Virus record (IMG/VR): IMGVR_UViG_3300017971_000445
Span: 1-42,167 of that record
DNA from: a virus
Strand: one strand, 5' to 3'
Length of the DNA: 42,167 bases
In this document: positions 13,771-20,039 of the stretch, one piece after another
Numbering within the stretch: position 1 is the stretch's first letter
Layout of the letters: each line of letters opens with the position of its first letter
Made by a program: the position numbers and the translations under genes
Notes under the pieces: generated by a model
Databases searched by the model: none
The model's input: only the letters and a program-made list of their open reading frames with translations
What the model was told of the DNA's origin: nothing

Positions 13771-14027
13771 ACATTCTAACCCTTACAAATGACTTCATAC
13801 AAGCCGTAGATAACTTGGTATGCTGTGGCGTAACATTTGACACCCTGTCCCATTACGTATCTGTAAACCCAAAATACTTTACATCGTTCTACAACAAGGC
13901 TACAACCGGCAAGTTGCCCGACTCGGCAAAGAACCGCATCCGTATGAATCGCATCGTCACAGTATACCGTTTCTACGTGCGTCAAGGTTATATGCCTGAC
14001 ATGGATAGAGGAGGAAATTTAATATGA
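13767..14027 (+). CDS. hypothetical protein, possible helix-turn-helix
   Basis: An 86-residue basic protein. Residues 22-60 (VTFDTLSHYVSVNPKYFTSF, then KLPDSAKNRIRM) have the helix-turn-helix rhythm of Cro-like domains, with a Leu-rich first helix and a basic recognition part. This is weak and by eye. Four-base overlaps with both neighbours place it in a tightly coupled run. Confidence 0.55.
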   Translation: MNILTLTNDFIQAVDNLVCCGVTFDTLSHYVSVNPKYFTSFYNKATTGKLPDSAKNRIRMNRIVTVYRFYVRQGYMPDMDRGGNLI

Positions 14028-14716
14028 ATGACTCAAAAAAGGATAGTCTTGGCATGTCGGAAGCGGACAGGCGCAAGGCATCCAGACACATAATCCCCTA
14101 CATACGCCACATCGTACGTATGTTGGATGCGGAGAGGTACTCGGAAGACCCTTCCAAGGAATACCTTGTAAAGTGTTATTCCTTGACAATCCCCGGCTTA
14201 TTTTTGTCCGAACAGAGGCATGTAATAGAGAAGTTGCCAGAGGAGATTTTCCGCGGTTTTAGATTTCGTATGTGCGGGTGTAAAGCAAAGTGCCTTGACG
14301 CTTGTGTTAGGGTAATGCTGAAGTACCTAAAACCGCTTGGGGAGCAATTTCTTTCTGCGGCATACTGTCCCCTATGTATGTTATACAACGAGGGCTCTGA
14401 TGGGCACTGCTCGTATTGCCCTTTAAAATCATCTGATAGTGACTTTCATGCTTGTGGGAATATGCGTACATACAAGAATACAGTTAAAGCTTTAGGATTT
14501 GCCAATTATATACGTACTTATCCCTTTACCTCATCACACAGCACCCCGGCTGTACGGGAAGCCTTTAGCGACCGTATCCAGTTCTACACCTACTTTATAC
14601 CCTTCCTGGCTACCCTCCCAGCTGAACGCTTTAACTGCGATGCCAGCTGGACGCCCATACTCCCCGATTTTGAAGAGTATCTTCAAGTTGACACATTTTT
14701 TGTCACCAATTTATAA
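14024..14716 (+). CDS. Cys-rich hypothetical protein
   Basis: A 230-residue protein with Cys clusters: MCGCKAKCLDAC (residues about 83-94), then CPLCMLYNEGSDGHCSYC (about 115-132) and a later HACG. At least one zinc site is likely. The N-terminal 60 residues are helical and basic. No family recognised. AGGAGG lies before the ATG, inside the end of the preceding gene. Possible roles include nucleic-acid binding or protein-protein adaptor. Confidence 0.6.
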   Translation: MNDSKKDSLGMSEADRRKASRHIIPYIRHIVRMLDAERYSEDPSKEYLVKCYSLTIPGLFLSEQRHVIEKLPEEIFRGFRFRMCGCKAKCLDACVRVMLKYLKPLGEQFLSAAYCPLCMLYNEGSDGHCSYCPLKSSDSDFHACGNMRTYKNTVKALGFANYIRTYPFTSSHSTPAVREAFSDRIQFYTYFIPFLATLPAERFNCDASWTPILPDFEEYLQVDTFFVTNL

Positions 14717-14727
14717 AGGAGTGAATT

Positions 14728-15048
14728 GTGAAAGCTATATTTTACTTACGCCTACAAAGTAATAATAAGGCGCGGGTTTTCAAGAAGGTAACAAAGATAC
14801 CCAATACCCTTGTGCCCCCGACACAACAAAACCCCGCCACAGACAAGATTATTCTTCCCATAGTTGTTATCCCAGGTTCATCATACGATGATTTTTTCCT
14901 CGTGGATTTCCAACTAGTGGGTTTTGACCTCAATTCCCAACACCTCCTGTTCCACCACGAGGAAATACTGGATGAGGGTAGTAAATCCAAGTTTATTCTC
15001 GACTCCATGAAGAAATGCAGATGGGAACTTATAGATAAGGAGCAGTAA
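14728..15048 (+). CDS. hypothetical protein
   Basis: A 106-residue protein starting at GTG with AAAGGAG before it. Basic N-terminus (KARVFKKVTK), a hydrophobic beta-like middle (KIILPIVVIP) and an acidic helical C-terminus. Unrecognised. Eleven bases separate it from the Cys-rich gene. Confidence 0.55.
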   Translation: MKAIFYLRLQSNNKARVFKKVTKIPNTLVPPTQQNPATDKIILPIVVIPGSSYDDFFLVDFQLVGFDLNSQHLLFHHEEILDEGSKSKFILDSMKKCRWELIDKEQ

Positions 15049-15051
15049 ATA

Positions 15052-15378
15052 ATGCAGGACATACAACATATTGTACCTCTCGGTAAAAAAATGCAAGATA
15101 CACTTTTGTCCATTTTTGTGCATTTTAACCGTTTTTCCCGTACCCATTCTTACTGCGAGATACAACATCTTGTACTTAGCCTCCCTCCCCGCATACAACA
15201 TCTTGTAAAAAAAATCTTTTCCCTGTGCAGTGTACCAGACTTTACCAAACGGTTACGAGAGGTACAAGATGCTGATTTTGGTGGTGTTCAGTGGGGCTCT
15301 GCCCCCCTTCCCCCACACCCCCTACCCCCTATATATTATATATATATATATTATTATATATTACTAGGGGGAGTATAG
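15052..15378 (+). CDS. doubtful 108-residue frame over the iteron region
   Basis: AAGGAG precedes the ATG at usable spacing and its TAG overlaps the next gene's GTG (TAGTG), both favouring translation. Against it, the product is odd: three in-frame IQH(I/L)V copies come from the DNA palindromes, and the end (PPIYYIYIYYYI) is read from an AT-repeat tract. It could be real coding overlapping a cis site, or a spurious frame kept open by chance. Confidence 0.35.
   Translation: MQDIQHIVPLGKKMQDTLLSIFVHFNRFSRTHSYCEIQHLVLSLPPRIQHLVKKIFSLCSVPDFTKRLREVQDADFGGVQWGSAPLPPHPLPPIYYIYIYYYILLGGV
15062..15271. repeat. array of TACAACATCTTGTA palindromes (iteron- or operator-like)
   Basis: TACAACATATTGTA at 15062-15075 and TACAACATCTTGTA at 15161-15174 and 15194-15207; a half-site in the other orientation (TACAAGATG) lies at 15263-15271. 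Arms are TACAA/TTGTA. A like-armed site is at 10493-10506. The array sits just upstream of genes for an AT-hook-like protein and a ribbon-helix-helix protein, which are candidate binders. Confidence 0.65.
15326..15366. other. AT-alternating tract, possible DNA-unwinding element
   Basis: About 40 bases made almost only of TATA and ATTA steps, flanked by runs of C and G. Beside the palindrome array it looks like the iteron plus AT-rich layout of replication origins, though it could instead be a promoter region or weak terminator. Confidence 0.4.
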
Positions 15379-15551
15379 TGTTTTTACTCGGTAAAGCTCA
15401 CGAATTAACCAAACAGCTCGAATCCGACCTCCCAAAGACAGAGAAGAGCCGTATTCGTTACCACCTTAGCCGTATTCAGGATGTTCTAAATGGCAAAATA
15501 ACAGAGGAGCAGTATAACAGGGGCAGAGGTCGCCCGAGGAAGGAGCAGTAA
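15378..15551 (+). CDS. small basic protein with AT-hook-like C-terminus
   Basis: A 57-residue protein starting at GTG, with GGGGGAG close upstream. Residues 5-40 are helical and charged, and the end RGRGRPRKEQ matches the AT-hook core (GRP flanked by Arg/Lys), which binds the minor groove of AT-rich DNA. It begins right after an AT-alternating tract, suggesting the tract or its surroundings as a target. The stop TAA overlaps the next ATG (TAATG). Function is inferred from motif only. Confidence 0.6.
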   Translation: MFLLGKAHELTKQLESDLPKTEKSRIRYHLSRIQDVLNGKITEEQYNRGRGRPRKEQ

Positions 15552-16084
15552 TGGCAAGTAGTAAAAAACAAGGTAAAAAGGGGGATTATAACCCCGATGA
15601 GTTCGTAGTGCCCGCTACGGATGCCCGTGGAAATAGCGAACGTGTTAACCTCCGTATGTCCCCTATGTACCTGGCTGCCATGCAGGATATACTCCAATCC
15701 AGGCTTTTCCCGTATAGAACCATACAGGATGTAATACGGGATGCTGTGAAAAGACACCTCCGCTACCTAAGCACCTTGGACACTTCTATAACATCCCTTA
15801 TGGGACAGATACAGGCTGTAGACAACATAGTCTGTGCCAACATTCGTCAAATAGAGTTCATGCGTAGCGTAGAGGACATGAAGAAGACCGTAGCATCCCT
15901 CCTGAAAGCAGGAGCCAACGAGGAAGCTGTATCTGTCCTAGCTAACGTAAAACACGAGGTGGAGAAGATAAAGAATAAGTTCTTCCGTGAACACTTCCTG
16001 GCTGCGATACAGCCGTTGTATGAAAAAGCCTCCAAGTCTTCCAAGTCCGTGAAGGTTGGCAAGAAAAGAAAGGTTAAGGAATAG
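15551..16084 (+). CDS. ribbon-helix-helix DNA-binding protein
   Basis: A 177-residue protein. Residues 27-73 (ERVNLRMSPMYLAAMQDILQ, then TIQDVIRDAVKRHL) fit a ribbon-helix-helix domain: strand, helix, 'P' turn, helix. The rest is long helices (residues 85-160), probably an oligomerisation part, with a very basic tail (KKRKVKE). RHH proteins bind short palindromes cooperatively, and the TACAACATCTTGTA array lies just upstream, so a replication-initiation, partition or repressor role is plausible. It overlaps the previous stop (TAATG). Confidence 0.7.
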   Translation: MASSKKQGKKGDYNPDEFVVPATDARGNSERVNLRMSPMYLAAMQDILQSRLFPYRTIQDVIRDAVKRHLRYLSTLDTSITSLMGQIQAVDNIVCANIRQIEFMRSVEDMKKTVASLLKAGANEEAVSVLANVKHEVEKIKNKFFREHFLAAIQPLYEKASKSSKSVKVGKKRKVKE

Positions 16085-16085
16085 T

Positions 16086-17639
16086 ATGAGGTTGAAGATA
16101 TGGAATGGGGAAACAGTTATAGTACCATTGCGACCGCAGGAACTAGACATATCGGACAAGTTTCAAGAGTGGAGAGCCAGCCAGTGGGAAGCTATCCATG
16201 ATGCTCTTACGTCCAAAAAACGTTTCGTGGTGCAGTCTCAACCAACCGGCTCTGGCAAATCATTAACTTATTACACCATAGCCAAGGTATTAGGGAAGCG
16301 TGTGTGCATCTTAACCTCCACCAAAGCCCTACAAGACCAAATAGCCAAAGATTTCCCAGTAGCAGATATTCGTGGTCAAAATGCCTACAAGTGCCTCCTC
16401 ACTGGCGACTCTGCCAACTATGGACCCTGTCGAATGGGGTATGATTGCCCTCGTACCCGTACCTGCCCATACATACGCCAATACCGGGCAGCTCTTAAAG
16501 CCAGCATAGTTCTCACAAACTACTCCTATTTCATAACCATTAATAGGTTTGGCAGGGGTCTTGGCAAGTTCGATTTGCTTGTATGTGACGAAGCGCATAA
16601 CATACATACACAATTGTGCAACGCAGCAACAATATCTATCCGATCCGATCTCCTATCCACCCCGCCAGATGAGTCCGATCTGACCGCGTGGGCTTTGTAT
16701 GAGGGGGGCAAGATAACAAATAGGATAGATAGATTACATTCCGAGTTCAACCAGGATACGACTGATTTTGATAAACCCCTGTTGCGTGAGATATCAGATC
16801 TCAAAATAGCTGAGCGGGGGTTGGAAACAGTACGTTCCCACGCGGATGACTGGTTACTTGAGAAATCTAAAGGCTCCTGCGTATTTACACCCGTTTGGGC
16901 TGGTGAGTTGTCCGAGGAGCTTCTTTTTTCGGGAATACCCAAAGTTATAACCATGTCAGCCAATATCTGCCAGAAGTCCTTATCTCTCATAGGTATCAAA
17001 GATTACGACTATTTCTCATACAAGCACACATTCCCCTTACAAAACAGGCTGGTGTATCATATTCCTACAACTCGTGTTGATTTCCGCATGAGTAGTGCTC
17101 AATTTGACACATATATGAAGCGTGTGGATGAGATAATCGAGTCACGATTGGACAGGAAGGGCATAATACACGGGGTTTCTTACAAACGTTGCCAGCAAAT
17201 CATGTCCAAATCTCGTTTTAAAAAGTACATGATTACCCATTACAAAAACAATCTTGCAGAGGTTGTGGAGCGGTTTAAAAACTCAACAGCTCCCAGTATC
17301 CTGATATCCCCATCAATTGTGGAGGGGTACGATTTCCCAGGCGACCAGTGTTATTGGCAAATAGTGGCAAAAGTGCCATTCCCTGATACTCGTGGAAAGC
17401 TAATGGCGTTGAGGAAGAAGAGCGATCCAGAGTACCCAAACTACATCGCAATGCAAAAATTCGTCCAAGCGTGTGGTCGTGGTGTCCGTTCCCAGGATGA
17501 TGTTTGTGAAACGTTCATACTAGACGATCACATGTTTTGGTTTTTCCGAAGATTCCAAGAATTTGCACCAGATTGGTTCTATTTAACAACAATTCGGTAC
17601 AATCCCACACCAGTTGGCATAAAAATTGCTGTAAAATAG
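16086..17639 (+). CDS. DinG/XPD-like superfamily 2 helicase with Fe-S site
   Basis: A 517-residue helicase. Walker A TGSGKS (54-59), DEAH (168-171) and a motif VI-type QACGRGVRS near the end mark superfamily 2. Between Walker A and DEAH lie Cys 103, 115, 121 and 127, the Fe-S cluster layout of the XPD/DinG family, which unwinds DNA 5' to 3'. The ATG at 16086 follows AAGGA; an upstream in-frame start at 16056 would overlap the previous gene. It probably opens DNA for phage replication or recombination and precedes the replication genes in the same direction. Confidence 0.88.
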   Translation: MRLKIWNGETVIVPLRPQELDISDKFQEWRASQWEAIHDALTSKKRFVVQSQPTGSGKSLTYYTIAKVLGKRVCILTSTKALQDQIAKDFPVADIRGQNAYKCLLTGDSANYGPCRMGYDCPRTRTCPYIRQYRAALKASIVLTNYSYFITINRFGRGLGKFDLLVCDEAHNIHTQLCNAATISIRSDLLSTPPDESDLTAWALYEGGKITNRIDRLHSEFNQDTTDFDKPLLREISDLKIAERGLETVRSHADDWLLEKSKGSCVFTPVWAGELSEELLFSGIPKVITMSANICQKSLSLIGIKDYDYFSYKHTFPLQNRLVYHIPTTRVDFRMSSAQFDTYMKRVDEIIESRLDRKGIIHGVSYKRCQQIMSKSRFKKYMITHYKNNLAEVVERFKNSTAPSILISPSIVEGYDFPGDQCYWQIVAKVPFPDTRGKLMALRKKSDPEYPNYIAMQKFVQACGRGVRSQDDVCETFILDDHMFWFFRRFQEFAPDWFYLTTIRYNPTPVGIKIAVK

Positions 17640-17668
17640 CATGATGACTAAATTAAGGAGGAAAAGGT

Positions 17669-18379
17669 ATGACAGAGGGTAACAAGGTTCCTTTGAATCA
17701 GTTTAAGCGATCCGGGTTTCTGGATGGTGTGGAGGCTACCATCACAAATGCCAGATTCGTGTTCTTCGCGTTCCCTACTGCGGGAAAGCAAGCGTGCTTA
17801 GAGGTCACGTTTGTTCCGAAGCAGGAAATTCGTAATCTCAGACCCCAGATGTACAAGGTTGGCGACCCTGCATCGTTCGTGCCATCGGAGAACGGAGATG
17901 AACTTATCTCCCCGACAGGCGCACAAATCCACGAAAACACGAAGTTCGGAGTTTTTATTACCTCTCTCTACGATGCAGGGTTTGATGGAGAGCTTAAGAC
18001 AATCTCCGAAATCAACGATCTTAAAGTACGCTTGAAATCCGTTCCCAATTCCCAGATTTGGGGCGGAAGCGGAAACACGCAGATGAGCAAAGGCAACACG
18101 ATCCTTATTGATGAAATTCTTGGTGATGATAGCGCGCCTACAAAGGGTGGTGGGGAAGTTTCCAAAGTCGAAGACGTTGCCAAGCTGACCATCCTTGAAA
18201 TCCTTGAAGCATCCGGAAAGCCGATGAAGAAATCTCATGTGGTGCTCAAGGCAAATAAGGCTGAGTTTGCGTCGCCAGCAGAGCGCAATTTAGTACTCGA
18301 TCTTGTTGGCTCTGACGAGTTCCTTGCCAGTTCGGATGAGTGGAAGTTTGAAAACGGCATTCTCTCCCTGGAGGAATAA
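17669..18379 (+). CDS. possible ssDNA-binding/recombination accessory protein
   Basis: A 236-residue protein, not firmly identified. The N-terminal half (residues 15-150) is beta-rich and may be an OB-type fold. The C-terminal 60 residues (ILEILEASGKPMKKSHVVLK, then DEWKFENGILSL) look like a winged helix, and a flexible TKGGGEV linker joins them. Its place directly before a Sak4-like ATPase suggests the single-strand-binding partner often encoded there. AGGAGG precedes the ATG. A plain structural or regulatory role cannot be excluded. Confidence 0.5.
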   Translation: MTEGNKVPLNQFKRSGFLDGVEATITNARFVFFAFPTAGKQACLEVTFVPKQEIRNLRPQMYKVGDPASFVPSENGDELISPTGAQIHENTKFGVFITSLYDAGFDGELKTISEINDLKVRLKSVPNSQIWGGSGNTQMSKGNTILIDEILGDDSAPTKGGGEVSKVEDVAKLTILEILEASGKPMKKSHVVLKANKAEFASPAERNLVLDLVGSDEFLASSDEWKFENGILSLEE

Positions 18380-18441
18380 TTCCTCCTATTCTCGTCCTAC
18401 TTTGTTGGTTTGCATAGTGGTGGTTCAATCCTATGCGCTTG

Positions 18442-18472
18442 GGGAGGGAGTTATCCCTTTCAGCTCCCTCCC
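18442..18472 (+). terminator. strong hairpin between replication genes
   Basis: GGGAGGGAG and CTCCCTCCC form a perfect nine-pair stem with a 13-base loop, followed by a pyrimidine run (ACTCTTTCT) without a clean T tract. It probably attenuates transcription or stabilises the upstream mRNA 3' end. Confidence 0.55.
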
Positions 18473-18495
18473 ACTCTTTCTACTAGGAGATTTTA

Positions 18496-19317
18496 ATGGA
18501 TGAAAAGAAACTTGCGTCTGTCGGGTTTGAGAAGACAAAACCCGACACCGAAAGAGCTTGGGTAATTTCAATATCCGGGGAAACATCTTCGGGCAAGACA
18601 ACGTTCGCGCTTACCGCGCCAAAACCCCACGCCTTTTTTAACTTCGACCATGGGGAAGCCAGAGCCATTTCAGGTATCAAAGACAAACTTGACGTTGATA
18701 AGGATGGCAACATTGACGGTTTATACATAAAAACCTTCTACCCGCCCTCTGTGAAAGTCTCCAGCAGGTTCTCTGGTAATGTAAAAAGCCCGCTACGTGA
18801 GGACAGTGGAGGTGTTCAGGAAGACAATATCAAGAATTTTGTTCCTCTGTATAGGGATTTTAACGAGGCGTACAATGCCGTTCTTTGTTCGGGGTTAAAA
18901 TATGCAACTATTGATGATGGTGGTGATCTCTGGGAAATTGTTCGCCTCGCCTACCTGGGTCAAGTTACCGAGGTGATGCCACAACACTACGTGGAGGTGA
19001 ATGCAGTGTGGAAATCCATTATTCAACGTGCCCGGTATCGTGGCGTGAATCTAATAATTACCCACAAACTGAAAGATGTCTATGTCGGAAATAGTTGCAC
19101 AGGGGAACGCACGTTGGATGGGTTTTCCAAAGACAACTTCCTGTCAGATATTTCCCTGCTTACAAGCTGGGATAAGAAAAAAAAACAACCCGAAATCCTC
19201 ATCACGAAGTGTGGACCCAACAAAGAGCTCGAGGGAATAACGATCTCGGGCGACATGTGCACATATACCATGCTTAAAGCACTCATTCTCGACTGTGACC
19301 CGGAGGACGTTACCTAA
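18496..19317 (+). CDS. Sak4-like RecA-fold ATPase
   Basis: A 273-residue protein. Walker A GETSSGKT (28-35) and a Walker B strand YATIDDGG (136-143), with ILITKCGPN near the end, fit the phage Sak4/RecA-core ATPases (also annotated AAA, 'phage nucleotide-binding protein'). These proteins anneal or exchange strands together with a phage SSB. It is followed by an ERCC4-type nuclease starting on its stop codon (TAATG), consistent with a recombination-dependent replication set. Confidence 0.75.
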   Translation: MDEKKLASVGFEKTKPDTERAWVISISGETSSGKTTFALTAPKPHAFFNFDHGEARAISGIKDKLDVDKDGNIDGLYIKTFYPPSVKVSSRFSGNVKSPLREDSGGVQEDNIKNFVPLYRDFNEAYNAVLCSGLKYATIDDGGDLWEIVRLAYLGQVTEVMPQHYVEVNAVWKSIIQRARYRGVNLIITHKLKDVYVGNSCTGERTLDGFSKDNFLSDISLLTSWDKKKKQPEILITKCGPNKELEGITISGDMCTYTMLKALILDCDPEDVT

Positions 19318-20039
19318 TGCCACTTTATATAGATAACCGAATGCATGAAAAGACCAAACTATTTCCACTATTAAAAGACATCGCCGAATTAGCCAGGTTG
19401 GAGTTCGGCGATGTTTCCTTTTCTGGCAATGGCGAGGATAACGCACGAATACTGATCGGTGTGGAGCGTAAAACCCTCCCTGACTTCCTCCACTCATTTA
19501 CTAGTGGCAGACTCGCTGGACACCAGATACCTGGGATGCTCAATTCCTACAATTACGTGTATTTGATAGTAGAGGGTATTTGGCGACCCAATCCAAAATC
19601 CGGAACAATGCAGGTAAAGCGTGGAAAGGCTTGGGCAGACTTGCGATTGGGCAAACGAAAGTACTCTTACCGCGAGTTCGTATGTGCCCTGAACACCCTT
19701 ACAATAATCTCAAACGTACACGTAGTAACAACACACTCTATTCGCCAAACAGCTCTATACATCCGTAGCCTTATCCACTGGTGGAATTCAAAGAAGTACA
19801 ACGAGCATAGAGCTCACTTGGCTTTTCAGAATACCCCGCCGATAACCTACAACAAGCCCGGTCTGACTCGTAGGCTGGCAAAAGAGCTGCCAGGAATTGG
19901 GTGGAAACGCTCTGCTGAAGTAGCCAAAGTCTTTAAAACACCCAGGGGTCTAATAAACTCAGAATTGTCACAATGGCTAGGTATCCCCGGAATCGGAAAG
20001 TCCATAGCCTCCAAGGTAATGGAGGAAATTAGTCAATGA
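19317..20039 (+). CDS. ERCC4/XPF-type endonuclease with helix-hairpin-helix
   Basis: A 240-residue protein. GVERKTLPDF (48-57) is the ERK-X3-D active-site motif of the XPF/MUS81/Hef nuclease fold, preceded by an IDNR-type strand (5-8). The C-terminus carries two helix-hairpin-helix segments: LAKELPGIGWKRSAEV and LGIPGIGKSIASKV. Such proteins cut branched DNA (flaps, forks, Holliday-like joints). Here it is one polypeptide with catalytic and DNA-binding parts. It is coupled to the ATPase and overlaps the polymerase start by four bases, so it likely resolves intermediates of phage replication. Confidence 0.82.
   Translation: MPLYIDNRMHEKTKLFPLLKDIAELARLEFGDVSFSGNGEDNARILIGVERKTLPDFLHSFTSGRLAGHQIPGMLNSYNYVYLIVEGIWRPNPKSGTMQVKRGKAWADLRLGKRKYSYREFVCALNTLTIISNVHVVTTHSIRQTALYIRSLIHWWNSKKYNEHRAHLAFQNTPPITYNKPGLTRRLAKELPGIGWKRSAEVAKVFKTPRGLINSELSQWLGIPGIGKSIASKVMEEISQ

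Noticed and set aside
15062-15207. CRISPR-like array
   Set aside because: The repeats are 14-base palindromes at unequal spacing (99 and 33 bases) with no uniform spacers and no cas genes nearby.
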